Part shown: positions 43,417 to 52,540 of the stretch, one piece after another | Numbering within the stretch: the stretch's first letter is position 1 | Layout of the letters: every line of letters begins with the position of its first letter | NCBI GenBank assembly: GCA_030532385.1 | Contig: JAUNLG010000007.1 | Span: forward strand, 24,483-88,482 | Length of the DNA stretch: 64,000 nucleotides | Origin: Anaerococcus sp. | Lineage (GTDB): Bacteria > Bacillota > Clostridia > Tissierellales > Peptoniphilaceae | Direction: 5' to 3' | Notes under the pieces: model-generated | The model's input: only the letters and a program-made list of their open reading frames with translations | Database searches by the model: none | What the model was told of the DNA's origin: nothing | Made by a program: the position numbers and the translations under genes

Positions 43417-44608
43417 CAGAAGTCCTTTCAAAGATAGTATCTTCAATGCTTTTATAAATTTCATTAGCAGATTTAATGGCTGAATTAATTTCTTTATCTT
43501 TCACTATTATATATCCAGAACCATCTAAATTTGTATGGTATTCGTTTATCATTTGATTAATCTCTATCTTATGATATATTTCGACATTTTCATCCACAAT
43601 ATTTTCGAAATTAGGTAACCTAGTAACTTTCCCACCTGCAAATGCTAATATTTTAGAAACAACTGCATTTTTATCTCTAACTGACCAATCAATAGGATCA
43701 CCAACTGCAGATTTTATCAAATTTGAAATATAATTTATTCCCGTACCATATGGAATAAGGCAGGGACCAATCATATTGCCACCCATTCTAGCACCAACAT
43801 CAATTATATGTATCTTACCAGCATCTGTTACCAATATATCCATATTTACTGATCCAAAATTTATGCCTAGGGTCTGTATGGCTTTTTTTACATAATTGAC
43901 TATTTTATTTTCTATATATTCAGGCAATCCTGATGGAATTGCATGTCCTAATTCCGCATAATATGGAGGTTCAGTCATCCACTTTTTCATTATACCTAAA
44001 ACTCGGATTTCGTTATTATAAACAAATGACTCTACACCATACTCCTTACCTTCTATAAATGATTCCATCTCTGCTGTCCCATTTATGGAATATTCCATTG
44101 CATTGACACAAGATTGTTCTAATGTTTTAGTGCTATCAATCCTGCTGATGCCTCTACTACCTGACCCATCACTAGGTTTTACTATCACTGGAAAAGATAT
44201 TTTCTTAGAAAGATCAATTAAATTTGTGTTTTTATTAATCTCATAAAATTGATCAGTATCATCTACATTATTTTCATATAGTTTTTTTCTTACCAGGTAC
44301 TTATTTTTTATTAATTTAGCTGCTTTATAATTTAATCCTGGTAGGTTCATCTTTTCTGCTATATAGGCTGACGTGAGAACACCATAATCAGTTGCAGCTG
44401 TCACAACTCCATTAATTTTCTCATCTTTAGCAAATTCCAAACATTTTTGCTCATCGATTATATCAATGGTAGCAAATTTGTCTGCTGACTTAAAGCCTAC
44501 TGCATTTTTATTTCCATCAACGGCTATGACATAATATCCTAATCTTTTAGCTTCTTGTATAACAAAATTCTGTAAAAATCCTGCACCAATTATCAAAATT
44601 TTCTTCAT
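43409..44608 (-). CDS. ATP-grasp ligase (carbamoyl-phosphate-synthase-like)
   Basis: 399 residues from the ATG at 44608, whose ATGA overlaps the stop of the GNAT gene. N-terminal Rossmann-like domain KKILIIGAGFLQNFVIQEAK, then the ATP-grasp fold with FPVIVKPSDGSGSRGISRID, EMESFIEGKEYGVESFVYN, VNMDILVTDAGKIHIIDVGAR and GGNMIGPCLIPYGTG. These enzymes join a carboxylate to an amine with ATP. In a capsule operon beside an aminotransferase and an acetyltransferase, it may attach an amino acid or other acid to an amino sugar; that is inference. Similar enzymes are annotated as PylC-like or carbamoyl-phosphate-synthase-like. Confidence 0.8.
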   Translation of the reverse strand: MKKILIIGAGFLQNFVIQEAKRLGYYVIAVDGNKNAVGFKSADKFATIDIIDEQKCLEFAKDEKINGVVTAATDYGVLTSAYIAEKMNLPGLNYKAAKLIKNKYLVRKKLYENNVDDTDQFYEINKNTNLIDLSKKISFPVIVKPSDGSGSRGISRIDSTKTLEQSCVNAMEYSINGTAEMESFIEGKEYGVESFVYNNEIRVLGIMKKWMTEPPYYAELGHAIPSGLPEYIENKIVNYVKKAIQTLGINFGSVNMDILVTDAGKIHIIDVGARMGGNMIGPCLIPYGTGINYISNLIKSAVGDPIDWSVRDKNAVVSKILAFAGGKVTRLPNFENIVDENVEIYHKIEINQMINEYHTNLDGSGYIIVKDKEINSAIKSANEIYKSIEDTIFERTSDD

Positions 44609-45111
44609 AAATCCCATATTTCCTTTTTCATAATTACATTTTTATGTTTCAATGTATCTATTTCATTGTCGATGCTGAAACCAAGACTTTCATAAAAAGC
44701 AATTGCATGTTTACTTAATTTATAAACTTCCATCTTTATGATTTTTTTTCCTAACATCTGTGCATTCTTTTCAATAAATCTCATACATAAAGATCCATAT
44801 CCTTTACCATTTAAATTAGGTAGTACACCCAATTTTTCAAAAAATAAGATGTTCTCTAATTCTTTGATTTGAAATGTCGCTATTGGTTTATTTTCTACTT
44901 CACCAATATATACTCGATTTTTAAAAATACCGATAATAACAATTATAATAGTCTTTACCATTATGTTGTCCCAATGATGCAAATTATATTTCTTGGCCAT
45001 ATCTTTGCCACAAAGATTTAGTATTCTAGATACATTCCATAGCCTTTTAATATTATAAATTTTTACTCTACGGAAATTTATTTTATTTGATGATTTTTCT
45101 AAATTATTCAT
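44605..45111 (-). CDS. GNAT family N-acetyltransferase of the capsule locus
   Basis: 168 residues with an N-terminal variable part and a GNAT core: RVYIGEVENKPIATFQI, KLGVLPNLNGKGYGSLCMRF (acetyl-CoA loop, QRG-like NLNGKGYG) and KHAIAFYESLGFSI. It probably acetylates the amino group that the DegT aminotransferase 16 bp upstream installs. The alternative is protein or metabolite acetylation, but the tight operon favours sugar modification. Confidence 0.8.
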   Translation of the reverse strand: MNNLEKSSNKINFRRVKIYNIKRLWNVSRILNLCGKDMAKKYNLHHWDNIMVKTIIIVIIGIFKNRVYIGEVENKPIATFQIKELENILFFEKLGVLPNLNGKGYGSLCMRFIEKNAQMLGKKIIKMEVYKLSKHAIAFYESLGFSIDNEIDTLKHKNVIMKKEIWDL

Positions 45112-45127
45112 GAATTAAGACCGTTTG

Positions 45128-46318
45128 TTAAAAATATTTTGTATAATTTTCTAAAATATAATCAATTTCTTCATCTTTTAATCGTGTATGAAGAGGAAGA
45201 GTTACTTCGTTTTTATAAAAAGTGTAAGCATTTAGATAGTCTTTTATATCAAATCCAAGATTTTTATACGCTGTCATCATTGGAAGTGGTTTATAGTGCA
45301 CATTTGTAGCTATACCAGCTTCAGCTATTTTTGTAATAAAATTGTTTCTTTTTTTCTCATCATATCCAGGTATCCTGCTTATATAAAGATGTCCTGATGA
45401 GGAATAAGTATCAGTATAATGATCTAAATATATTATCCCTAAACTTGATAAGGATTTATTATATTTTTCAATAATTTCTCTTCTTCGTTTCAGCATTTTG
45501 TCATATCTTTTCATTTGACCAAGTCCAACTGCTCCTAGTATATCTGTCATATTGCACTTGTACCAAGGTCCGACAATATCATATTCCCATGCTCCTAATT
45601 TTGTTTTTGATAGAGCATCTTTTGATTGTCCGTGCAAGGAATACAATTGATATTGATAATAAATTTCCTCATTTGAAATTCCCGGGATATTTCTCCAGGT
45701 CACTGCGCCACCTTCTGCTGTAGTAAAATTCTTTACGGCATGGAATGAAAAGCTAGAAAAATCTGCTATAGATCCCACTTTTTTATTCTTGTATGATGCT
45801 CCAAATGAATGTGCCGTATCTGCTGAAACTATTATTCTGCCGAAAGCTTCTTGAATCTTATTTTTAGGGCGAAATAGGTCTTTTTTTCTCTCAACTATCT
45901 GAAATATCTTATCATAATCACAAGGAATTCCTCCAATATCGACTGGAATTATAACTTTTGTTTTCTCAGTGATAGCATCTTCTAACTGATCATAGTCCAT
46001 TTCAGGTTTATCTTTCTGTATATCAACCATGACTAACTTTGCCCCAACATGGCATACAACTGATGCTGTAGCGGTATAAGTATACGCTGGAACAATAACT
46101 TCATCTCCCTCGCCTATACCTAATAAGCGTAATGTCATCTCTGCACAAGATGTTTGGGAATTTAGACATACTGCTTTCTCTGTATTACAAAATTCTGCTA
46201 CTTTTTTTTCAAGTTCTTTAACTTTTGGTCCTGTGGTTATCCATCCTGATCTTATGGCTTCAATTACCTCTTCTTCTTCTAAATAAGATAGATCAGGTGG
46301 TGAAAATGGTATTTTCAT
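45128..46318 (-). CDS. DegT/DnrJ/EryC1 sugar aminotransferase
   Basis: 396 residues, a PLP fold-type I enzyme: IPFSPPDLSYLEEEEVIEAI, SGWITTGPKVKELE, CLNSQTSCAEMTLRLLGIG, DEVIVPAYTYTATASVV, VSADTAHSFGASYK and the PLP-lysine in FSFHAVKNFTTAEGG. It transfers an amino group to a 4-keto-6-deoxy nucleotide sugar. The neighbouring 4,6-dehydratase supplies such a substrate, so the product is probably a UDP-4-amino-4,6-dideoxy-HexNAc as in the PglF/PglE pair. Which epimer is unknown. Confidence 0.88.
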   Translation of the reverse strand: MKIPFSPPDLSYLEEEEVIEAIRSGWITTGPKVKELEKKVAEFCNTEKAVCLNSQTSCAEMTLRLLGIGEGDEVIVPAYTYTATASVVCHVGAKLVMVDIQKDKPEMDYDQLEDAITEKTKVIIPVDIGGIPCDYDKIFQIVERKKDLFRPKNKIQEAFGRIIVSADTAHSFGASYKNKKVGSIADFSSFSFHAVKNFTTAEGGAVTWRNIPGISNEEIYYQYQLYSLHGQSKDALSKTKLGAWEYDIVGPWYKCNMTDILGAVGLGQMKRYDKMLKRRREIIEKYNKSLSSLGIIYLDHYTDTYSSSGHLYISRIPGYDEKKRNNFITKIAEAGIATNVHYKPLPMMTAYKNLGFDIKDYLNAYTFYKNEVTLPLHTRLKDEEIDYILENYTKYF

Positions 46319-46329
46319 ATTTCTTTCCC

Positions 46330-48270
46330 CTAACTTCTCTTATAGGTCTTTACAATTTTGCCTATATACTTATCTATATCACTTCTATTACCTAGGCTTA
46401 GCTTTGATATCTCTTCTAGGCTAGCCATAAATTCTTCTAGGTCAAATTTGATTGGGCTTCCTATGTAGATTAGGTCATTTTCTGTCCTTCTTATGCCCTC
46501 TTCATCCATTAGTTTTTCTTCATACATCTTCTCTCCAGGTCTTAGGCCTGTGTAGACTATGTCTATGTCCACATCAGGTTCATAGCCTGATAATTTGATT
46601 AGGTTTCTTGCTAGTGTGTCTATCCTTACTGGCTCTCCCATGTCTAGAACGAAGATCTCTCCTCCCCTAGCGAAGGTTCCAGCTTGAAGGACCAGGCTTA
46701 CAGCTTCTAGTATGGTCATGAAAAACCTTATTATATCCTTATGGGTTACTGTGACAGGTCCCCCATCTGCTATTTGCTTTTTAAATAAAGGAATGACTGA
46801 TCCATTGCTTCCTAGGACATTTCCAAATCTTACTGCCACAAATTGGGTCTTATAGGTATCCTTATCATCTAAAAGTTCTTTACTAAAGTCTCTTTTTGAT
46901 TTTATATCAAGCTTTGGCAAGATGTCAAACTTATCTTCCTTGATAACCTGGTCAAAGGACTGGATGATCATCTCACACATTCTTTTGCTAGCTCCCATAA
47001 TGTTTGTAGGATTTACTGCCTTATCTGTTGATATAAGTACGAAGTTTTTGGCGTGGTACTTTAGGGCTGCAAAGGCTACATTGTAAGTTCCAACTACATT
47101 ATTTTTGATTGTTTCATTGGGACTTACTTCCATTAGTGGGACATGCTTGTGGGCTGCCGCATGGAATACTAAATCCGGCCTATATTTTTCAAATATCATA
47201 TCTACCCTATCATAGTCCCTTACTGACCCAATTAGGGCAAGTAGGTCTAAGTTTGGATAAGCTCTTTTTAGTTCCTGTTCAATATCATAAGCGTTATTTT
47301 CGTAAATATCGAAGATGATTAATTTTTTGGGTTGGTGGTTGGCAAGCTGTCTAGATAGCTCTGAGCCTATGGATCCTCCCCCACCTGTTACAAGTATTAC
47401 CTTATCCTTGGTGTAGGCAAAGATCTCATCCATATTTACCCTAATAGGGTCCCTTCCTAGTAGGTCAACTATATCTACATTTTTCATCTTAGAAAGAGAG
47501 ACTTCCCCATTGGCTAGTTGGTAGATGCCTGGTAAGCTAAGTAGTTCGCACTTGGTTTCCTTACATATATTTAGGATTTCCTTTTTATCTTCAGGATTTG
47601 CTGTAGGAATCGCTAGCATAATTTTACCAACCTTATACTTATCTACAGTTCTTAATATCTTATTCCTGCCTCCTACTATAGGAATACTTTGGAAATAATA
47701 GCCCCATTTTTCAGGATCATCATCTATGATACAAACTGGCTTATCTGTTATTTTCTTTGAGTTGACAAGCTCTCTTATTATAACTTGCCCCGCCTGGCCT
47801 GCTCCTATGACCATTACATTGCTACCAGCTTGAAAATTCTTCCCTCTTGTATTTCTAAGCAAGCTTACAAACCTATAGGAAAATCTAATTCCCACTATGG
47901 CAACTAGCTGAAGAAGGGCTCCTATTACATAATAGGAAATAGGCATTCTTCTAAATATTAGGCTTATCCCAATAATATGGGCCATGCTTGTTATAAGGGA
48001 TGCTAGGAGGATTGAGTTTAACTCACCAAAGCTTGCATACCTCCATAGGCTCTTATATAGCCTAAATTTATAAAATACTATAACTAATACCAGGGTATAA
48101 ATTGGTGCAAACTTCAAAAATGGCCCTAGGTAGGTAGTTGGAATTTCTGAAAATTCTAAGTCAAATCTTAACCAAAGGGCTAGGAAGTAAGATAGGTTCG
48201 AGACAATTATGTCATATATTAACAAGTAAACTGACTTTAAATTTATATTCTTATCTCTCATCTTCCTCAC
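46330..48270 (-). CDS. Membrane-bound UDP-sugar 4,6-dehydratase (CapD/PglF/FlaA1 family)
   Basis: 646 residues: four membrane spans (about 10-130), a first nucleotide-binding domain NVMVIGAGQAGQVIIREL, then the extended SDR domain with ILVTGGGGSIGSELSRQL, HAAAHKHVPLMEVSP, VLISTDKAVNPTNIMGASKR and VAVRFGNVLGSNGSVIPLF. In the long CapD/PglF group Tyr of the usual YxxxK is Met (NIMGASK), as here. It makes UDP-4-keto-6-deoxy-GlcNAc-type sugars, feeding the aminotransferase. The start may be the GTG at 48270, overlapping the upstream stop, or the ATG at 48261. Base composition and codon use resemble the housekeeping genes, unlike the genes after it. Confidence 0.9.
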   Translation of the reverse strand: MRKMRDKNINLKSVYLLIYDIIVSNLSYFLALWLRFDLEFSEIPTTYLGPFLKFAPIYTLVLVIVFYKFRLYKSLWRYASFGELNSILLASLITSMAHIIGISLIFRRMPISYYVIGALLQLVAIVGIRFSYRFVSLLRNTRGKNFQAGSNVMVIGAGQAGQVIIRELVNSKKITDKPVCIIDDDPEKWGYYFQSIPIVGGRNKILRTVDKYKVGKIMLAIPTANPEDKKEILNICKETKCELLSLPGIYQLANGEVSLSKMKNVDIVDLLGRDPIRVNMDEIFAYTKDKVILVTGGGGSIGSELSRQLANHQPKKLIIFDIYENNAYDIEQELKRAYPNLDLLALIGSVRDYDRVDMIFEKYRPDLVFHAAAHKHVPLMEVSPNETIKNNVVGTYNVAFAALKYHAKNFVLISTDKAVNPTNIMGASKRMCEMIIQSFDQVIKEDKFDILPKLDIKSKRDFSKELLDDKDTYKTQFVAVRFGNVLGSNGSVIPLFKKQIADGGPVTVTHKDIIRFFMTILEAVSLVLQAGTFARGGEIFVLDMGEPVRIDTLARNLIKLSGYEPDVDIDIVYTGLRPGEKMYEEKLMDEEGIRRTENDLIYIGSPIKFDLEEFMASLEEISKLSLGNRSDIDKYIGKIVKTYKRS

Positions 48271-49673
48271 TCTTTCATAACACTCTTTATCATCTTAGAA
48301 GTCTCTGCTAGGCTTTTTTCATCTAGTACATACATATATAGGTTGGCGTTTGGCATGGCGAAGGATGGTAGGCCCATTTGGCCGCTTCCTCTAAGCTCTG
48401 TTGAATCTATCTGCCAACTTGAGCCAGCCTCTAGTTGTTGGTTTACTAATTCTAGGATCTTCTCCTTATCCATATTAGTATCTGTCGATTCCATCATTAT
48501 ATCTAGGAAGGACTGGTAGTTAAAGAGGATGGCTGGGGATAGGGCCTTTTCTAGGATAGCCTTTAGGACCTTTTCCTGGTTTCTGCCCCTATCTAGGTCT
48601 CCTCTTTCTAAATTATATCTTTCTCTAGCAAAAACTAGGGCGCTTCTTCCATCTAGGTGGATTTCTCCTTGTGGGAAAGTGTAGGCCCCACTTGTAAAGG
48701 CCTGGTCATTGGTCACATCTACCCCACCTAGGACATCGATTAAGTTCATAAAGGTCGAGAAGTTGACCCTGTAGTAGTAATTGATATCTATATCAAATAG
48801 GTTTTCTAGGGTTTTTACTGATGATTCGACCCCATAGATTCCAGCATGGGTTAGCTTATCCTTATAACCTAGACCCCCTCCAGCTATTTCTACGTAGGAA
48901 TCCCTAGGGACTGTTGTAATAAGCATTTTCTTACTTTGTGGGTTTATGGTTAGGATTAGGTTGACATCTGACCTTGATACCCTAGATATGTCTCCAAAGG
49001 TATCTATGCCACTAATATAGATATTGAAGGAAGAATTTTCTTCTGGCTCTTTTTCTATATCTTCCCTTACTTTACTTGCAAATATTTGGTCTATGACCCT
49101 AGTTTTTTCATCAAAGTCTGGGATTTGCTCTTTGATAATACTCCTATATCTTTCATTTAGAAGAATTACTTGGCTTTGTCCTTCCATCAATTCTATTCCA
49201 GCATTTACATAGGTCTTTGCATCTGAAAGCTTAAGACTTATATCTTTTTCTTCTAACTTATCCTTATAGGCTATTATATTATCCTCATCTTGGCTTAGGC
49301 CTGTCCTTATATCTTCATCTATTACATCGGATATGGATTGGTAGGTGGACTCTTTTTTGACTACAAGGGAGAATTCATTTTCTTCCCTCTCTTCACTGAT
49401 TTTATCTATAACTCCCACTGCCTGGTAGATATAAAAACTTGCAAATGAATTTATTATAAGTCCAAGTAGACCTAGGCCAAGGGCCAAACCATTGAGGTAG
49501 GTTGTCTTACTTTTTGCCAGCAAAAATAAGATCAAATGATAAATAATTAATATGGCTAATAATATAAATCTTAATTTTTGCGGAAAAATATTGTTGGCAT
49601 AAATTATGCCAAATAAGAGCCCACCAACAAGAAGGCTTAGGATTAGGAGTACTTGTCCTGCTTTTCTTACCAT
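48267..49673 (-). CDS. LCP (LytR-CpsA-Psr) family glycopolymer transferase
   Basis: 468 residues with three or four N-terminal hydrophobic segments (first 100 residues), an extracytoplasmic accessory region, and the LCP domain: LILTINPQSKKMLITTVPRD SYVEI, LTHAGIYGVESSVKTLENLF, YYYRVNFSTFMNLIDVLGGV and the substrate-binding ALVFARERYNLERGDLDRGR NQ. LCP enzymes move the polysaccharide from undecaprenyl diphosphate to peptidoglycan, acting outside the membrane. Position within the cps operon points to capsule attachment. Start ATG has AGGAGG upstream. Confidence 0.92.
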   Translation of the reverse strand: MVRKAGQVLLILSLLVGGLLFGIIYANNIFPQKLRFILLAILIIYHLILFLLAKSKTTYLNGLALGLGLLGLIINSFASFYIYQAVGVIDKISEEREENEFSLVVKKESTYQSISDVIDEDIRTGLSQDEDNIIAYKDKLEEKDISLKLSDAKTYVNAGIELMEGQSQVILLNERYRSIIKEQIPDFDEKTRVIDQIFASKVREDIEKEPEENSSFNIYISGIDTFGDISRVSRSDVNLILTINPQSKKMLITTVPRDSYVEIAGGGLGYKDKLTHAGIYGVESSVKTLENLFDIDINYYYRVNFSTFMNLIDVLGGVDVTNDQAFTSGAYTFPQGEIHLDGRSALVFARERYNLERGDLDRGRNQEKVLKAILEKALSPAILFNYQSFLDIMMESTDTNMDKEKILELVNQQLEAGSSWQIDSTELRGSGQMGLPSFAMPNANLYMYVLDEKSLAETSKMIKSVMKE

Positions 49674-49681
49674 ACTGCCTC

Positions 49682-50128
49682 CTATTGCCTTACCATGTTG
49701 GTATTGACAAAGTATACCGCACCTTCATACTCTACCCTAGTGAAACTTTGGTCAGGACCTAGGCCGGTTTCTAATACCTTAACTTTCATTCCTGGTGTGG
49801 ATTGAAGGAGGATATTATCCCCCATACTAGGCTCTTGTCTCATGTTGACATTGGCCTCAAGCTCTTTTAGGTCTGCCCCTTCTTGGTTTGCTTCATTGGC
49901 TGGTGGATTGGTCTCTTCTTCAGCTTGACCTTGGTCTTCGTCATTAGGGGCTACTTCTGCCTCTTCCCCCTCCATGGTTTGGTTGGGGTCTGTTTGATTT
50001 TTATCTTTTATCTTATCAAATACACTTTCTATCTCTAGATTTCTTGGCTCATAGGTTTCTTCTTTCTTGCAGCCTACAAGGCCTAGGCCTAGAAATAAAA
50101 GTATAAGGGGATATTTTTTCTTTATCAC
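49682..50128 (-). CDS. Lipoprotein with C-terminal SH3-like domain
   Basis: 148 residues. I place the start at GTG 50128 because GGAGG lies five bases before it; the frame is open four codons more. The signal is KKKYPLILLFLGLGLVGC with lipobox LVGC. An acidic spacer (about 45-85) leads to an SH3b-like module (NVNMRQEPSMGDNILLQSTP GMKVKVLE). SH3b modules bind peptidoglycan. Between CpsB and LCP genes in a capsule operon, it may help localise capsule attachment; inference. Confidence 0.75.
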   Translation of the reverse strand: MIKKKYPLILLFLGLGLVGCKKEETYEPRNLEIESVFDKIKDKNQTDPNQTMEGEEAEVAPNDEDQGQAEEETNPPANEANQEGADLKELEANVNMRQEPSMGDNILLQSTPGMKVKVLETGLGPDQSFTRVEYEGAVYFVNTNMVRQ

Positions 50129-50130
50129 TC

Positions 50131-50907
50131 TTACCTCCAAAATTTATACCATGGTTTTTTCTTTTTTGGCTCTTCTTTTCTAATATTTTCATAAGGATTT
50201 GCAATGGGTCTATCTTCTATGACCCTTAGGGGATTAGTATAGATTAGCTCTCTTAGTGAATCTTCTCCCAAGATTTCTCTTGCAAGACCCATCTCTTCTT
50301 CTAATAAAGGGCTCCTATAGGTCATCTGGTGGGTATCTGTACCTATTAGACTTACCATCCTAGACTCTAGGAGGTCTATGGCAAGGTCTTTCGAAGAATC
50401 AGACCCTAGGGATGATAAGTTTAGCTGGAGGAGGGCTCCAGATTTTATTAAATCCTTTAGCCATGGGATATTCTCCCTAGTATAGGTATACCTTTCAGGA
50501 TGGGCAATTATTGGAGTCCATCCCTCAAGGGCCATCTGGTAAAAAAGGTCCTTGGCAAAGGATGGGAAGCTTGCAAAGGGTAGCTCACAAAGAACATAGG
50601 AAGAATTGTTTAGTCTAAAGACCTTACCTGACTTAATTAGGTCTATGGTATCAAAGTCTATCTGGATCTCATTACCTGGATAAAGTTTAAAGTCAATCCT
50701 CTCTTCTGCTAATCTTTCTTCTATGATCTTTAATTTTTTTTCTATAAGCTCACTTGTAACAAGGTACCTGCCCTTATCAAAGTGGGGAGTTACTATAGTC
50801 CCCTCATAGCCCATCTTTTTGTAGGCTCTTACCATTTCTATAGATTCATCCAAGGATTTTGACCCATCATCTTCCCCAAAGATTAGGTGGGAATGTATAT
50901 CATACAT
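50131..50907 (-). CDS. cpsB: CpsB/CapC-type protein-tyrosine phosphatase (PHP fold)
   Basis: 258 residues with the metal-binding PHP start MYDIHSHLIFGEDDGSKSLD, IVTPHFDKGRY, YPGNEIQID, IIAHPERYTYTRENIPWL and LIGTDTHQMTYR. This Mn2+-dependent phosphatase removes phosphate from the tyrosine cluster of the CpsD kinase encoded 8 bp upstream, and so controls capsule output. The basic tail RKEEPKKKKPWYKFWR is an extra that could bind membrane. Confidence 0.92.
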   Translation of the reverse strand: MYDIHSHLIFGEDDGSKSLDESIEMVRAYKKMGYEGTIVTPHFDKGRYLVTSELIEKKLKIIEERLAEERIDFKLYPGNEIQIDFDTIDLIKSGKVFRLNNSSYVLCELPFASFPSFAKDLFYQMALEGWTPIIAHPERYTYTRENIPWLKDLIKSGALLQLNLSSLGSDSSKDLAIDLLESRMVSLIGTDTHQMTYRSPLLEEEMGLAREILGEDSLRELIYTNPLRVIEDRPIANPYENIRKEEPKKKKPWYKFWR

Positions 50908-50915
50908 AAGCCCAC

Positions 50916-51575
50916 CTACTTATAGTAATCTGGGTAGGTATTCTTTGAACTTTCGGCAAAGGTCATAACTACTCCTATTATCCTCGACCCTACATTTTTG
51001 ATATTTTCTATAGCCTGGTTTATTTGCTCTTTTTTGGTATACTTTGACCTTGCTACAAGTAGGACTCCATCAGCTAGGGTTGATACTATAGCTGCATCAG
51101 TTATTATCCCTGTTGGAGGAGTATCGATTATTATATAGTCATATTGGTCTTCTACCTCTTCTATCAAATCCCTCATAGCCTTTGATGATAGGATCTCTGC
51201 TGGATTTGGTGGAGTTGGCCCACTTAATAAAATATCAAAATAGTCTTCCCCATAATCTTTCATAAGGGAGTGGACTAGGTCTTTTTTATTTAAAAGGACA
51301 TTGGTAAGGCCCACCTTATTGTCTACCTTCATTTCCTTATGGACTGATGGATTTCTGAGGTCACAGTCTATAAGCAAGACCCTAAACTTATTTTGGGCAA
51401 AAGACCTTGCCAGATTTACCGCAACAGTTGTCTTTCCCTCATCTGGTATAGATGAAGTCACGACTATCTTTTTTAGTTGGTTGTCTATATCTGAAAATTG
51501 AATGTTGGTTCTTAATGTTCTAATAGCCTCATCATAGTGCGAGCTGTTGGCATAGTATGTTGATTTCTTGGCCAT
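50916..51575 (-). CDS. cpsD: CpsD/CapB-type bacterial tyrosine kinase
   Basis: 219 residues with Walker A in TSSIPDEGKTTVAVNLARSF, Walker A' VLLIDCDLRNPSVHK, Walker B YIIIDTPPTG and a C-terminal tyrosine cluster (NTYPDYYK). BY-kinases of Firmicutes are split from their membrane activator, CpsC, encoded directly upstream. Autophosphorylation of the tyrosines tunes capsule chain length and export. Confidence 0.94.
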   Translation of the reverse strand: MAKKSTYYANSSHYDEAIRTLRTNIQFSDIDNQLKKIVVTSSIPDEGKTTVAVNLARSFAQNKFRVLLIDCDLRNPSVHKEMKVDNKVGLTNVLLNKKDLVHSLMKDYGEDYFDILLSGPTPPNPAEILSSKAMRDLIEEVEDQYDYIIIDTPPTGIITDAAIVSTLADGVLLVARSKYTKKEQINQAIENIKNVGSRIIGVVMTFAESSKNTYPDYYK

Positions 51576-51583
51576 TTTTCCTC

Positions 51584-52264
51584 CTATCTTTCTCTATCTG
51601 GTAGGATACCAATAACAGGTAGGTCGAAGGTATCTGTTATATCATCAGCAGATTTTATCCTAGTATCTAGGAGACTTCTTACCAAAATTATAAAGATTGA
51701 AATAAAAATCCCCAGGATAAAACCAAGACCTGTATTTCTAACTACACTTGGTGAATAAGGATCCTCAGCAACTATGGCCTCATCAAGGATTTGGACATTG
51801 TTTACATTCATAATCTCAACAATAGCATCCTTAAAAACCTTGGAGGTCTCATTGGCAATGTCAGCTGCCCTTTGGGGTATGGTATCTCTTACGCTTACCT
51901 CAAAAATCTCAGTATCATTTTTTGATGAAACTGAAACCATGGATACAAAATCTTCATAGTCTATATCAAGTCCAAGATTATCGATTACCATTGAGGCAAT
52001 TCCCCTGGTCTTAATAATTTCAGTATAGGTCCCAACAAGCTTTTGGTTAAGTTGAACATCATTAAGCTGAAGAGCTTCATTATTTTCAGTCGGCTGGTTG
52101 TTATTTACAATAAGCGAAACTGATGATTCATACTTGGGAGCTATCAGAAACTTTGATACCAAAAAGGCCCCTAGTCCAAAAATTAGACCTACAAGGATAA
52201 TCTTAAAAAAATTTTTCTTTATTATATCAAAAAGCTCTAGTAAGTCTATTTCTCTTTCTTCCAT
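51584..52264 (-). CDS. cpsC: CpsC/CapA-type Wzz chain-length regulator and kinase activator
   Basis: 226 residues with two membrane segments (about 17-38 and 177-197) bounding an outside domain: IDLLELFDIIKKNFFKIILV at the N-terminus, APKYESSVSLIVNNNQ, and the C-terminal RNTGLGFILGIFISIFIILV, ending in a cytosolic tail that activates CpsD. First gene of the capsule operon; AGGAGAATTT precedes the ATG. Confidence 0.92.
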   Translation of the reverse strand: MEEREIDLLELFDIIKKNFFKIILVGLIFGLGAFLVSKFLIAPKYESSVSLIVNNNQPTENNEALQLNDVQLNQKLVGTYTEIIKTRGIASMVIDNLGLDIDYEDFVSMVSVSSKNDTEIFEVSVRDTIPQRAADIANETSKVFKDAIVEIMNVNNVQILDEAIVAEDPYSPSVVRNTGLGFILGIFISIFIILVRSLLDTRIKSADDITDTFDLPVIGILPDRER

Positions 52265-52365
52265 AAATTCTCCTTTAATTTATAATTGCGAATATAACGG
52301 TCAACTAATCTTCACATGTTTTAAAAATCAGAAAATATGAAGATATTATATCGACCCATAACCCT

Positions 52366-52394
52366 ATTTTAATCAATACTAAGATATTTTTCAA
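52366..52394 (-). promoter_or_regulatory. Promoter of the capsule operon
   Basis: Minus strand TTGAAA (52394-52389), 17-bp spacer, TAAAAT (52371-52366), about 100 bp upstream of cpsC. A second TATAAT-like box lies nearer (about 52345-52350) without a good -35. Confidence 0.6.
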
Positions 52395-52504
52395 TAGCAA
52401 ATCAAGATAAATACACATTTTTCTATTTCATTTTAAAAGAAATCGATTGTCAGTATAAAACGCAATTTGTTTTTATCTATATTGGATTTGCTAATTAACC
52501 AAAG

Positions 52505-52529
52505 CAAAAAGCCCAGCTACCGCTAGGCT
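52505..52529 (-). terminator. Terminator of the pilus operon
   Basis: Minus strand AGCCTAGC (52529-52522) pairs with GCTGGGCT (52517-52510), four-base loop, then TTTTTGC. Confidence 0.88.
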
Positions 52530-52540
52530 TAATTTGACTT

